NCBI GenBank assembly: GCA_003427395.1
Contig: BFEA01000634.1
Location: 259,761-316,923, forward strand
Length of the DNA stretch: 57,163 bases
From: Chara braunii
Taxonomy: Eukaryota; Streptophyta; Charophyceae; Charales; Characeae
Direction: 5' to 3'
Shown: in pieces, positions 43,622-54,011 of the stretch
Numbering within the stretch: position 1 is the stretch's first letter
How the letters are laid out: every line of letters starts with the position of its first letter
Translations under genes and position numbers: made by a program
Notes under the pieces: generated by a model
What the model was told of the DNA's origin: nothing
What the model saw: the letters and a program-made list of their open reading frames with translations, nothing else
Databases searched by the model: none

Positions 43622-43759
43622 TTCGGAAGGAGACTTGGAGAGACGCGCTAGGCGTAGCCATGTGAAGATCCAGCAGCAAGGGAATCTGCACGCTCTCGGT
43701 AATTGCGGGAGCACGGCATGCGCGGCTGGCAGATGGGCAACACGACAAGGGGAATGTGG
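43622..43759 (+). other. 138-bp segment absent from the 5' LTR of A
   Basis: Begins TTCGGAAGGAGACTTGG and ends GGGGAATGTGG. In the 5' LTR the flanks meet directly (GTGATGG-CTCTACT near 25650), with TGG at both edges, as expected for a microhomology deletion there. Confidence 0.7.
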
Positions 43760-43760
43760 C

Positions 43761-44205
43761 TCTACTGCAGATGGGATCTGCTGCCCCACGAGTGAAAACA
43801 CCAATCACACTCTACTGCAGATGAGATCTGCTGCCTAACGAGTGAAAGCACCAATGACACTCTACTGCAGATGAGATCTGATGCCTCACGAATGAAAACA
43901 CCAATCACACTCCACTGCTGATTAGATCTGTTGCCTCACGAGTGAGAACACCAATCAACATCTATTGTTGATGGGATCTGTGAAAGTATCAATTACATTC
44001 TACTCTTGATGGAATCTGCCACCCTATGCGAGAAGCCAACGGCCACTTTCCACAGTTGGTGGGATTTGCTATCCTGCAAGGGAGAACTACAGCTATATTC
44101 GGTCGCAGATGGAATCTGGCAATCCGCTAACGGAGAGAGCCACCAAGTTATGTAGTAGATGGGATCCNCCAGTCTGCTGGTGACACTGTTGAAGAAACCA
44201 GCCAT
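43761..44205. repeat. ~50-bp tandem repeat, about nine units (A 3' LTR)
   Basis: Counterpart of 25654-26095. The right part, including an N at 44168, appears base-identical to the 5' LTR. Confidence 0.9.
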
Positions 44206-44814
44206 GGCGCTGGGCAGAGGCAGATTCAACTATACCTCTGGTTGATGAACCGGTGATACTCGTGGGAACCCAATTTATCCGCTCCGTTGACCCCAGAACC
44301 AGCCACTCCGAAAGAAGGGAAACTTATGAGATTAGGTAAGTTGTACGCGAAGGCTGGTGGGTCCACAGACATGAATGCTGAAGGGAGGGTTTGAGTGAGA
44401 GAGAAAGTCAGCGACAAAGAAAGATAGTGGGGTAGAGTTGGAAGAGAGTGAAAGAGGGCCAATTTAAGCCGCTTGTTTGAATGAGCAATCACCATTAGTT
44501 TTTTTTATTTATTTTTTTAGGGGAACAAAATAGTGTCTCATTCGCTGCGTCGCGAAGATGAACAGTTATCAATCATCATCAATTTAATAATTGTAGAGGA
44601 AAACATTTTTGAGCTTGGTTCTGCTGCAGTTAGCTGAGACTAAAGTTGACCCAATGAGGAGTCCGCTACTGATTTAACTATTTTTTAGAAAACAACTGAC
44701 GGCATACTTCTACTGCCCCTCTCAATCAATCAAGGGTAGACCTGAGTACGCTGCCGGAAAAGGGGAGAGCGCAAAAAGAGAGAAAGCCAGCGGGTGACGC
44801 TCGTGAGCGGGGCA

Positions 44815-44827
44815 GGAGAGAGAGAGA

Positions 44828-44862
<35 letters not shown>

Positions 44863-45045
44863 NNNNNNNNNNNNNNNNNNNNNNNNNNNNNNNNNNNNNN
44901 NNNNNNNNNNNNNNNNNNNNNNNNNNNNNNNNNNNNNNNNNNNNNNNNNNNNNNNNNNNNNNNNNNNNNNNNNNNNNNNNNNNNNNNNNNNNNNNNNNNN
45001 NNNNNNNNNNNNNNNNNNNNNNNNNNGCAGACAGAGAGAGAGCGT

Positions 45046-45097
<52 letters not shown>

Positions 45098-45166
45098 AGG
45101 GAAAGAGAGCGCGTACAGACAAAGAGAGCGCGTGCAGACAGAGAGAGCGCGTGCACAGAGATAGAG

Positions 45167-45254
<88 letters not shown>

Positions 45255-45357
45255 TGAGAGAGAGAGAGAGGGAGGGATGGAAAGAGAGCGCGTACAGACA
45301 AAGAGAGCGCGTGCAGACAGAGAGAGCGCGTGCACAAAGATAGATAGATAGATAGAT

Positions 45358-45412
<55 letters not shown>

Positions 45413-45440
45413 GAGAAAGAGGGAGATTGAGAGAGAGAGA
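44815..45440 (+). repeat. (GA)n / (GATA)n microsatellite (A 3' LTR)
   Basis: GA runs with GCGCGTGCAGACA spacers as in the 5' LTR, plus about 19 units of GATA at 45160-45236 and a short GATA run at 45339-45360, which the 5' LTR lacks. Confidence 0.95.
44863..45026. other. Assembly gap (164 N)
   Basis: Run of N inside the GA microsatellite of the 3' LTR. Confidence 1.
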
Positions 45441-46338
45441 GACGGGCAAGGTTGGGGTAATGGCCCTTAACGAAAGCAAAGCCATCCCCGTTAACAATGT
45501 TCTGAAAGGGAAGTCCACTTTCCCACTGTGTTTCGACGTGCCGACATGTTATTGGTCACTATTACTTGAAGATAACCCCAACAGAAGATCAGGGATTGGG
45601 CGCTGAAGGGGGACATCAAACCAGATGTTTACACGTTGGGATTTCGCGATTATCATGATTCTAACATTTTCCCATGTGGCTAAGCTGGTGAATAATTGCT
45701 GCCAACAGCGTTTTGAAAGGACAGCCTGTTTTCGCACTGTATTTCAATGAGCTTACATGTTATTGGTCATCATTACTGGAAGGCATCCCCGACAGAAGAT
45801 CAGGCATTGGGCACTAAAGGGGGGTATCAAGACAGATGTTTACACCGTTGGGATTTCGTAGTTATCGAAATTTAGACATTTTTCCATGTGACTTAGTTGG
45901 TGAATGCCTGCTGTCACCGCGGTAATTTGATAATGGCTATGTCCACGGAGTGTAGTGCCAAGAGGAAAAACGTGGCCAAGTGAGAAAGCAGCACTAACTA
46001 ATGAACCAGTCCTGAAAGGCTTTACCAGCCTCGATGCCGGACAAAAAAATAAGAATTAATCAAGGTGTTGGAGGAGAGACCCTTGGCATTGATTTTGCTT
46101 GAGTCGCAAACTTTCATATCAGATTTGTACATTTTGTTTTCTTTGTTTTGCTTTTTCGTATTATTGAAGTGTGTAGTGGGGGAACATAAGAGTCAACTTT
46201 AAGTGAGAAGCGACAGGCGATCTGAACAATACTCTGTACCGACCGCTGAGGACCTCTGAAGCGAGCGAGGCGAGTGACAAGCGCCGTTGCCCTTGGCTTC
46301 AGCAAGCCGTAGGTGACCCCTCCCCGGGTTTCCTCACA

Positions 46339-46342
46339 CCGC
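46339..46342. repeat. Target site duplication of element A (right copy, CCGC)
   Basis: Directly follows the LTR end CCTCACA; its partner is at 23344-23347. Confidence 0.85.
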
Positions 46343-47380
46343 GTCGTTTCTTTTCCAGTCGTTCCTGTTTCCTTTCCTCCATTCGCCTTCACTTTTGGCT
46401 GAGTCCCCTCTTCTAGGTAAACTCGCGTAGGTGTCCTTTTCTTCGGTTTTGGGTCTCCTATCCTCGAATTGCGATTTTCCTCCTTTTTTTGTAGTTACGC
46501 CTTTTCCTAGGTTGTCAAGAACCCTCGCGAGGTGTGCTTTCGCACTATGGCGTTCGGTGTCATGGGTTAAAGCTTTGACTTGGCTAAAAGTTACCTTAGA
46601 GGGGAGATTCCCTGATAATCTTGTCTCGCTTTTCTTGAGACAGAAATCCTAGAAATATTCCACACCTTTCTATTTCGCCCATAAATCCACCTTCTACTAG
46701 AGGGTTCGAAGCCTTCTCATTTCTCCTTGCGAACGCTACTAGACTCTCGTCCTCCTATTTTTTCATTTCTTTGAGATCTTTTATTGAATAGGATGTTTCA
46801 TCCTATGCGGAGATTCTTGTGATCCTTTCTCTGAATATTAGCCAACGCCAACTGTCCGGAATGGCTTCTCTGACTTCGCGATCAATCTTGGGGGCTGTGT
46901 GGTGGAGTAGATTTATAATCATCTCCTGATCGCTCCATTCCGCTCTCATCCCTAGTACCTCCCAGTCATCTAAGAATTCTGAAACATTCTTCCCTCTGAA
47001 GATTGTTTGGATTCCGAACAGTGTCGGTAATTGGAAGGTTTGTGCTCCTAGAAAGGGGGATACGTTGGAGCCTGGTACATATGTCATTCTGTAAGGCTGA
47101 CTCGTGGTTTCCCTATATGGTTCCCTTGTAACGTAATCCGAAAATCGGGCTACTCTATTCCTGTTTAGAACGTCTTTCCTCCACCCTTCGCTCTTGGAAG
47201 TGAGTTCCTCAAGTTCTGTGGTTGTAGTTTCTAACTCTTTTAGGGCCTTCCTTTAATTTTTCGGCGTCCTTTGTGACATTGGTTGTCACTTTTCTAACTG
47301 GGGTACTCGTCCTTGATTCTTGTGTTTTAACTTCGCCGCCTATCGAGGATAGATAGACTTCTTCCGCATCCATATTTTTC
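46343..47380 (-). pseudogene. Element B gag N-terminal half
   Basis: Minus-strand fragments: MDAEEVYLSSIGGEVKT at the start (~47371), a degraded linker, then TLFGIQTIFRGKNVSEFLDD and IPDSWRWLIFRE (46803-47087), then EDESLVAFARR and IERCGIFLGFLSQEKR, running to the insertion of A. These match gag of A in order. At least two stops (near 46800 and 46760) interrupt it. The reading frame continues across the nested element at 23347. Confidence 0.8.
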
Positions 47381-47382
47381 CC

Positions 47383-47892
47383 TCACTCTTCCAAAAGTTG
47401 ATCCAAGGCGACTTCAACTCTTTCTGTCGATTCTTCTAGTAGCTCTTGCAATGTGTTGAAGTCCTCTTCTTTTCCTTGAACTTTGACGACTAAGGCGATA
47501 GCTAAAGCGGTTTGTAGGTAGCGTGAGTTTGCCTCCAACGTATTTAAGGATATTCCATCAACTATTACGTTGACGAGTTCTTCTAGAGCTCGACCATCCT
47601 CTCTCAATTTTTCTACAGATGTAGCTATCGTCTCTCTCCAGGTGCGTAAGATTGTTTGTCCGCTAGGGTTGACAGTGAAGATTTGTATTTTTACTAAAAA
47701 GAGCTCTCCTGCAGCTTTCCAGACGGCACACTTCATGGCTTCTATTACTGCTTTTGTGGCGCACTCGATTTCCTCTTCTTGGCTTCGTTGCTCATTATGT
47801 ACTGCTTCCACTAGGACTCGTACTAAGGATCCTTCTCTTTCTGCTCTGCCTGAGATACTAAATTTTTGCCTTCTAAGTTCGACATTAGCCAT
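47383..47892 (-). CDS. Accessory ORF h of element B (169 codons)
   Basis: ATG at 47890-47892, stop at 47383, just before gag. Helical and acidic. IQIFTVNPSGQTILRTWRET and EEDFNTLQELLEES match ORF h of A. It is intact here, unlike in A. No known domain or membrane segment. Its position immediately upstream of gag is shared only partly with A, where ORF f lies between. Confidence 0.7.
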   Translation of the reverse strand: MANVELRRQKFSISGRAEREGSLVRVLVEAVHNEQRSQEEEIECATKAVIEAMKCAVWKAAGELFLVKIQIFTVNPSGQTILRTWRETIATSVEKLREDGRALEELVNVIVDGISLNTLEANSRYLQTALAIALVVKVQGKEEDFNTLQELLEESTERVEVALDQLLEE

Positions 47893-47911
47893 TCTTTTTT
47901 TTCTTAGTTTC

Positions 47912-48208
47912 TTATCGGTTTTGCTTCAGGAGTCTGGCAATGAAATCATTTCGCCATCCTATAATGTTCTCCCTTTTCTCTCTATAGATTGTGACAAGAA
48001 GTTCGAAGTTTTTTTCCAATCTATTTAAGTCGGCTTCGTCCGTAGAGCCACGCCATTCGTGGTATTTTGCTAGCGACTCTTCGACCTTCCTCTCAATTGG
48101 GTCTAAGTATGTTTCTAGGATAACATCAATTTTTGGATCTCTTCCCCTTACACGTGTGTTCGTGCTTCTCAGATTGTCTCTTCCTTCTCTATCTCGCACT
48201 TTATCCAT
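47912..48208 (-). CDS. Accessory ORF g of element B (98 codons)
   Basis: ATG 48206-48208. Basic N-terminus (MDKVRDREGRDNLRSTNTRV), then a charged helical region ending REKRENIIGWRNDFIARLLK, which matches ORF g of A. It ends 19 bp before ORF h starts, as part of the same compact series. Function unknown; coiled-coil-like composition. Confidence 0.68.
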   Translation of the reverse strand: MDKVRDREGRDNLRSTNTRVRGRDPKIDVILETYLDPIERKVEESLAKYHEWRGSTDEADLNRLEKNFELLVTIYREKRENIIGWRNDFIARLLKQNR

Positions 48209-48402
48209 CCCTCGGCCCAGATCAACACACTATAGGCTATGCGATTCTCTGTTCTAACTTGTGCTAGTGTCCTTGGTCTTTCGTACTCTATAGCTTATTG
48301 TGTCAATCTTCGGTAATCTAATGTGTCTAATGCTCTAGAGGTTCGGATCCGAATAATGGAAATATAGTCCCTCCAAAGCATATCCGATTCACTTCCTCTT
48401 CA

Positions 48403-48603
48403 TCAGTTACCGCCCCCGGCATTGTTGAGTTCGTCTTGCATCCTCTTAACCTTCCATACGAGGTCTATTACGACTGACCATTCATTGTTAGCGAGCGTAA
48501 ACCCTTCAACTCGTGGTGACGGTATTTCAATGAAAGGCCTAACGTAGGTACTCCAGAAGAAATTCGTCCTTAGTCGTTGGAGTGTTCTCTTCTCGTCATG
48601 CAT
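48403..48603 (-). CDS. Accessory ORF e' of element B (66 codons)
   Basis: ATG 48601-48603. LRTNFFWSTYVRPFIEIPSP and the following V-rich stretch resemble LRKKIAWSTEIRIFEDLPRP in ORF e (49251-49655), so it looks like a shortened paralogue within the same element. 48209-48402 holds no supportable frame. Confidence 0.45.
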   Translation of the reverse strand: MHDEKRTLQRLRTNFFWSTYVRPFIEIPSPRVEGFTLANNEWSVVIDLVWKVKRMQDELNNAGGGN

Positions 48604-48859
48604 TATGTTCGACGCCCGTTGCTAACAACGCCCTTTTTCGTCTTCTTTAAACCGATGTTGCGGCACGTATATCCCAACGTCATACTCATCAAACTCGGTA
48701 AAGTAGTAAGTGAGAACATACATACCATCTAACACCCACCCTTGACTCTTTAAACCTTCATATCTCACGATCTCGTATGGGATCACTGCTCTCTTCGATA
48801 TAGAGCTAAGGGAACGACCAACTTCCTCGACTTACCCTCATCTAGTCTCCTACACCTCC

Positions 48860-49171
48860 TCATCCTTGGTAAATTCCCCTAGCATGACTTAGAATCCTGC
48901 TCTTCGTCTTGGAAACATTCTCTCTCTTGGTCTCCCTTGCACTAATCCCTAGCACGGCCCTCACGACTTCAATCAATCTTCCTCTGTCATCTCTTATCTC
49001 GTGCTCACCTTCTACTCCGAACAGGCCTGTGTCAAGGTAGAGTTCCCCTTCTTGATCTCGTAGGCAAGAGATTCCTCTCTTAATCTCTATCAACCCTGTT
49101 TCATCAGATCGAACTCTCCTACAGATCGACGTGCCTAGAGTACGCAAGTCCTCTTGGGTCCATGCCGTCAA
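48860..49171 (-). CDS. Accessory ORF f of element B (~100 codons)
   Basis: Open region without an ATG at its start (TTG first). The block RDQEGELYLDTGLFGVEGEH matches ORF f of A (DPEGEVYLDT.ILGIEGECE). A Lys/Arg-rich C-terminus follows. No known domain. 48604-48859 upstream of gag contains no clear frame. Confidence 0.5.
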   Translation of the reverse strand: MTAWTQEDLRTLGTSICRRVRSDETGLIEIKRGISCLRDQEGELYLDTGLFGVEGEHEIRDDRGRLIEVVRAVLGISARETKRENVSKTKSRILSHARGIYQG

Positions 49172-49250
49172 AAGTTTGAGCAGCTCTTGGGACCTCCACC
49201 TATCACGGTCGCGCTATCTTAGTTCACTTGATATATCCCCCTCAGGCTGG

Positions 49251-49655
49251 CTATTCTCGTTCTCTCTGGCCATTCGGGTTATGGTGCCGGTTTATGAAAT
49301 CAACTATTAGATCACGACCGATCCCTATCAATACTTCGTAAGGAATTCGCGGCCTAGGTAAGTCTTCAAAGATCCTGATTTCGGTACTCCAAGCGATTTT
49401 TTTCCTTAAGGAAAGGAGCCTATCCTTCTCATCCTTCACCACTTCTCTCGCTCTTTGCGAGCAACGTTCATACACTAAATTTTCTGACCTCTCCGTTGGT
49501 AAGTAAATGCCTACATCTCTTACCTCAGTCCCTAAGAAGCGCGCGGTCATAACAAAGAGGCGGCTTAGTTCCCATGCGATGTTGACCATCTCATAGGCTT
49601 CCACCTCATACGAAAACTCCTCCCTTCTCCTTAGGGTACTCAAGGATGCACACAC
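49251..49655 (-). CDS. Accessory ORF e of element B (~134 codons)
   Basis: Open region starting with GTG; no in-frame ATG near the start. Visible: YEMVNIAWELSRLFVMTARF, then LRKKIAWSTEIRIFEDLPRP, then LIGIGRDLIVDFINRH. The central block recurs in ORF e'. No counterpart was recognised in A; the gap there or loss could explain that. Confidence 0.45.
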   Translation of the reverse strand: MCASLSTLRRREEFSYEVEAYEMVNIAWELSRLFVMTARFLGTEVRDVGIYLPTERSENLVYERCSQRAREVVKDEKDRLLSLRKKIAWSTEIRIFEDLPRPRIPYEVLIGIGRDLIVDFINRHHNPNGQRERE

Positions 49656-49778
49656 CGCATCAAAATTCTCCTGCGGCGGTCAGTTCCCAACGATGATCTT
49701 GTTATCCCACTCCTCAAGCTTCTCTGCAGACTTCTTATGCCTTACTCGATCATGGCCCAACATTTTTGTCACGCCCAC

Positions 49779-50063
49779 CTAACACAACCGGACTCGTTCC
49801 CTGACCTGACGATAGTATTTCCTCCCGGAGGTCCCTAGTCTTTCCACCTTCAGTAGATAACTGATCTCGGTTTGGTTGGTGATTACCCTCAAAGTCGACT
49901 CCCTCATACGATCCAGATAAGGTTGTATGAGTTTGAGCTCTTCAAACCCAAAGATATCTATACTAGGAATTCGGAGGGCCCCCTCAACCTTTACCGTTCT
50001 CCCTTCTACAATGACCCCGAAGGAGAACTGTTCCCTAAGACTCGGCATTCTCACTGACCCCAA
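49779..50063 (-). CDS. Accessory ORF d of element B (~90 codons)
   Basis: The first ATG is at 50046-50048 (MPSLREQFSFGVIVEGRTVK). The block VITNQTEISYLLKVERLG and the RKYYRQVRERVR end resemble ORF d of A. It begins a few bases downstream of the stop of ORF c (50051). Function unknown. Confidence 0.55.
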   Translation of the reverse strand: MGSVRMPSLREQFSFGVIVEGRTVKVEGALRIPSIDIFGFEELKLIQPYLDRMRESTLRVITNQTEISYLLKVERLGTSGRKYYRQVRERVRLC

Positions 50064-50470
50064 CTCCTTGCTCTGAGTGTCATATTAATTACAGGCTCCC
50101 AGATCCTACCGTAAGTGAAACTGTCGGGTAGACTAGGTTCGGGAATACCGTAAAACAACACGGGGTTCACGTCACTAAACACCTTTTTCCCCTTCTTCTC
50201 TAACTCCCTCCTTTCCTTACTGATTATGTCTCTAATCAAGTTCTTAAGCGACTCGCGATCCGTCTCTCTCTCCCTTAGCAGCGGCACGTACGGGCGGATG
50301 TCGTATCCTCCCGTGTCGAGATGCTTTATTACCAAGACATAAGCTTTGCCCGGAGCATGACTTTCTTCTAGAGATATACAACTCTCTATTTTGTAAGGGA
50401 AGGCCCCCCCACTGGTAAAGGGGACTAAGGCATCTAGGGCAGCCGTAACCCTAGTGCAGTAACCAACCAT
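50051..50470 (-). CDS. Accessory ORF c of element B (139 codons)
   Basis: ATG 50468-50470. It contains YVLVIKHLDTGGYDIRPYVP, a Lys/Glu-rich stretch and NPVLFYGIPEPSLPDSFTYG. I recognise neither a known domain nor a clear counterpart in A (the A gap falls near here). Overlaps or abuts ORF d. Confidence 0.5.
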   Translation of the reverse strand: MVGYCTRVTAALDALVPFTSGGAFPYKIESCISLEESHAPGKAYVLVIKHLDTGGYDIRPYVPLLRERETDRESLKNLIRDIISKERRELEKKGKKVFSDVNPVLFYGIPEPSLPDSFTYGRIWEPVINMTLRARSWGQ

Positions 50471-50539
50471 TTTCCATCTTCTATCATCTTTTCATTCCCG
50501 ACTTGCACGTCCCTCGACATAGAGTTCCCTACCATGCTC

Positions 50540-51576
50540 ACTCTAGGCCCCCAACCGTGGCCATTGCACTTTCCACATTTCCTCTTCGTCGACAAATAAC
50601 GGTTCCTCAGGCCAGTCTTTCTGCTGATGCTCCTCTTCCTCGTCCTCGTCCCAGTCCCCGATTTGCCTATAATATGAGCGCAGCTCAAGGAACCCTTGGA
50701 GTGACGCCTCCCTAACCGATAGGTCGAACCCCCTCCCACTAAACAGCTCTGCCAACCCTGCTAGATAACTAGGTGGTTCTTGTATAACCCTCTCGAAGGT
50801 AGCCTTGAATTCAACCGGTTAATCCTGGTCAGGTGCTCGGTTCAAGCTCCTAGGTGAACTCCTCCAATCAGCTCAACTAGTTCTAGACCTTCGTTGCCAA
50901 ACCGGGACCCCTCCTTCCAGAGAGCGTAATAGGCGTGGTGTTCGTCACCACTGTGTAGGAGGTTCTGAATTTCTAGAAAACTTAGGTGTACCTAAACCAA
51001 CCGGTCAAGCCCTCCAAGATACTCCTCCAAGACAAATAGCGGAATGGGGAGCCTCAATGCCTCCTCTGAGTGTGGTAAAAATCCTCCCCGGGCTAGACGG
51101 AGGGACANCNTGACTGATCTAAACGGCCCTCNTAAGCGGAGCTCCTCCTCCCGGTATCTCTCCACCACCTCCTGAAGTACGTCTATAGCGGGAGTTTCGT
51201 NCTNCCANGTNTACTGATCAAGACTAGGTATTACCCCAANGTTCTTATCNCGCGTGNCTTNCTCCACCGCCCTACGAATGATTTNCGAGAGTTTCGACGT
51301 TTGGTAGTANANGAAACCCTTAACCGCCAAGTCTACNGANCCCTNAACCACTCTCCCTCGTCTATCCCTATCGAAAGCCACAAGCGGCACCACCAACAAC
51401 CAAACGCCCGACCGCAACAGTATTGACCTCCAGGACCTATCCACTCTGCCGACCCCTGCCACCAAAGTCAATCTACCTGGTAATGTAAACTCTACCCAAT
51501 CTTCGTCCACGAATTTCGGCTCTTTGTATCCGAACTGTCCCAATTCTACCGGGTGCTCGACCCTACAGTGAGACAT
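50540..51576 (-). pseudogene. Accessory ORF b of element B (broken)
   Basis: ATG 51574-51576 directly follows the TAG of ORF a (TAG-ATG). RSWRSILLRSGVWLLVVPLV and IPLFVLEEYLGGLDRL match ORF b of A. A stop at 50992 is followed by further homologous pieces (YYALWKEGSRFGNEGLELVE; an acidic EDEEEEHQQ tail ending VQWPRLGA near 50543). Many Ns lie at 51108-51350. Same family as the ORFs at 30821 and 1031. Confidence 0.68.
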
Positions 51577-52143
51577 CTAGGCGTCGTCTGCCCTTCTGTT
51601 CAGTATCCGGGCCCTATCTACCTCTCCACTTATCTCGGCCTCTCGTAGCTCCTCCTGGATGCGGAACACAATACAGCGCAACTCTCTACATGTGGGAACT
51701 GGCCTGTCCAAGCAATAAGTAAGGAGCCACGTAAGCTCGACAGTAGACGTCCCCAGTCGGACCGCTCTCTGTACTATCGTTAAAAGTCTCTGGTGCACCA
51801 CTCTGGTACTGAAAATCAGCCCCGTCAAAAACCTAGGGACCATCTTCGACCTCACAGAGGTCGCTCTCGGAAGCTCCCAATCATATGCAAACCTCACAGT
51901 GTAGACTNCAACGGTATCTACTTCACTCCCCTGAGCGAACTCTCTAAAGATCCGGGCACCAAACCTCCGACCTAACGCTGCCAAACAGAGGAGGGTTGGA
52001 TAACGCCTGACAGTATCTATCACAATACACTCCCACTCTCTCCCCGACAAGTACAACCTCACGCTCACATCTGCTCGTAAAGGTGCTGCCTCCCTGTCTC
52101 TCCTCACACAGGACCTGGTTTCGGCATCTATTCTCACCCACAA
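51577..52143 (-). CDS. Accessory ORF a of element B (~188 codons)
   Basis: Open from upstream of 52143 (LIVQDGVFLWVRIDAETRS) to TAG 51577-51579; no ATG near the start, so the N-terminus is uncertain or frameshifted (a neighbouring frame covers 51944-52315). The GVFLW block and VPRFLTGLIFSTRVVHQRLL resemble the two blocks of ORF b, which suggests tandem duplication of one ORF. No known domain. Confidence 0.5.
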   Translation of the reverse strand: MWVRIDAETRSCVRRDREAAPLRADVSVRLYLSGREWECIVIDTVRRYPTLLCLAALGRRFGARIFREFAQGSEVDTVXVYTVRFAYDWELPRATSVRSKMVPRFLTGLIFSTRVVHQRLLTIVQRAVRLGTSTVELTWLLTYCLDRPVPTCRELRCIVFRIQEELREAEISGEVDRARILNRRADDA

Positions 52144-53146
52144 GAAAACACCGTCTTGAACTATTAATCCCTCCTCTCTGGTAGGTCAGTATTTGCTCTT
52201 CCCTTCTAGCGGNAAGCTGATCACGTCGCAAGAGCCCCTCTCCCCGAAGAAGGATATTTGAGAAGCCCACTCGATATATACCATTCCTAATCAANAAACC
52301 AAGTGGAACCCTCAATAAATCTCTCCCTGTGTGACTCTCGAACTGTTGAGCTCACTAACCCCCACGACAGGCCCCCTCTGATCACCCTTGTATCCCTTCA
52401 AGACGTCAACAGGCCTAGAAGAGAACCGCCCTCTGGCGTATCCCTCCCTACCCTCGTGTCAAGGAGGTCGGATCAATGTGCCATCGTCGCTGGCCTACCT
52501 TCTCTGTCGCGACCTGAGCACGAGCCGACCAACTCATGTGCTCTAGGGTGGACCGAAGTCACACGCGAATAGGGAGGCGGTGTCTCACTCGTGCATCTTC
52601 ACTCCTATCCATACCTCCACTCGGCCCACCTCAGGCATGGTCTCACATCCCGACTCGTGCTGTGAATCAATCCCCCCTGCTATCCATCAGAATCGACTAG
52701 CCTGTCTAGTCCCCGCCCAACTCCTTGCAATCCGGGGCGCTTCTCCCCTCCCCTTCAGTCCCTTCAAGTCATCCCTTGCTCACGATTCTCTCTCTTAGAA
52801 TCAATATCTGGGTGGACTGACCAAAGGATAGGGAAAATCGGAATAACATCTCTCGATCACAAGCAGTGCGACAGAAATGAATTGCATGAAAGACGAAAGA
52901 AAAGCAGAAATCAGCAAAAATCACTAGATGCAGAAATCACAATCTCACCAAAGGACGTCGATCATGAGTCGGAGGGGGTGTCGTCTGCCCGCTCGTGCTC
53001 GTACTGTTCAACGTATGTCCTGCCCACTCCGATCAATTGGCCAACTGACTATCCTCCTCTCGTCTGCCTTGTTCTAGTCATATCCCTGTCCTGATCCTCT
53101 CACCTCCCCGCGATTACAGGCGGACCGAAGTCCCGAGAGGCAGCCT
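52144..53146 (-). other. Leader of element B
   Basis: About 1 kb between PBS and ORF a; part of 52144-52315 may encode the start of ORF a. It lacks the ~180-bp AT-rich repeats of A and D and is closer to average composition. No gene is supported. Confidence 0.5.
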
Positions 53147-53164
53147 TCCCCAGCAATGGCGCCA
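53147..53164 (-). other. Primer binding site of element B
   Basis: The minus strand reads TGGCGCCATTGCTGGGGA, 1 nt from the LTR end. It differs from the tRNA-Asp complement at two positions, so it is either a decayed tRNA-Asp site or uses a related tRNA. Confidence 0.75.
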
Positions 53165-53165
53165 C

Positions 53166-53975
53166 TGTGGACTGGTAGAAGGGGTTTGTCGGCACGCCGT
53201 CCAAACCCTATGCCTCACACCGCGTCTGTCACCCGCGGGAGGGTCGGTCGGGGCTCCTGTAACCTGCAGAAAACATGTCTGTCCACATCCACGAAAACAA
53301 GCACCGTAGCCGACCGTAAGCAATGCAAGAAGAGACTCATGAAACACTGTCTGGCAGAAACAAAAGAAGTGGCTGCATTCAGTCCAAAATAATGGGATGT
53401 GAAACGCTCGTTCCGGCCTCAGCAATACACCTCGACCCCGTGTCAGGAAAATCCGACTGAGTTCCTACAGACCTAGTCGACAAACACCGCCTAATCCTCC
53501 TCCCGATTGGGCGCCTGTAACGCGCCCGTCGATCCCAGGGAATAGTACTTGAACTCTCAGGGTTAGACGTTGCCTCCCTCGCCCTCCGGGGCCAAAGCGC
53601 TAGATCGACCGTGACCATAGTTCGGATGTACCCCTTCGGAAAGGCTCGGCCCAGATGTGCCTCCTCGGAAAGCTCACTTCGTGAAAAGTACCTGCTCGAG
53701 AGGCCTTCTTCGGTCGTACCTCTTCGGAAAGCCCACTTCACGCATGTGCCCGCTCGAGAAGCCTTCTTCGGTCGTAACTCTTCGGAAAGCCCACTTCACG
53801 AATGTACCCGCTCGAGAAGTCCCCTTCGGTCGTACCTCTTCGAAAAGCCCACTTCACGAATGTACCCGCTCGAAAGGCCCCCTTCGGTCGTACCTCCTTG
53901 AAAAGCCCACTTCACGAAAAGTGTCTCTTTGGGATAGCCACCGTTCAGTAAAGTACCCCTCTGGTAAAAATGCCC
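53166..53975 (-). mobile_element. 5' LTR of element B, proximal 0.8 kb
   Basis: TGTGGACTGGTAGAAGG... follows 14613-15424 collinearly in the same orientation, including the 58-bp repeats, and stops within GGTAAAAATGCCC at 53975. The remaining ~2.6 kb of the LTR are not in the window. Confidence 0.85.
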
Positions 53976-54011
53976 TGAAGCGCTTTTCGACCGTTAGCCA
54001 CCAGCGCACGG
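53976..54011. other. 36-bp spacer at an inverted LTR junction
   Basis: TGAAGCGCTTTTCGACCGTT and the following 16 bp match neither LTR copy at this place. They lie between the truncated B LTR and the start of the opposite-facing C LTR. Confidence 0.5.

Larger units (their letters stand above)
23348..46338 (+). mobile_element. Element A: complete giant LTR retrotransposon (~23 kb), nested in B
   Basis: Both LTRs (23348-29145 and 41253-46338), the CCGC target duplication, the PBS at 29150-29167 and a full domain order are present: leader, accessory ORFs, gag, protease, RT, RNase H, integrase. This is Ty3/gypsy order (integrase last). At ~23 kb with LTRs over 5 kb it is in the size class of plant Ogre-type elements. 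Stops in gag, RT and integrase make it non-autonomous now. No clean polypurine tract is seen before 41253; the nearest purine-rich stretch is 41215-41245. Confidence 0.93.
41253..46338 (+). mobile_element. 3' LTR of element A (5.1 kb)
   Basis: TGTCAGGCGGCC... to ...TTTCCTCACA, matching 23348-29145 with scattered substitutions. It lacks the 1.1-kb segment but has an extra 138 bp at 43622-43759 and a (GATA)n block. The 164-N gap falls in the GA tract. Confidence 0.92.

Noticed and set aside
52303-53094. Plus-strand genes in the leader of element B
   Set aside because: Short frames without homology, antisense to the element, composition not gene-like.
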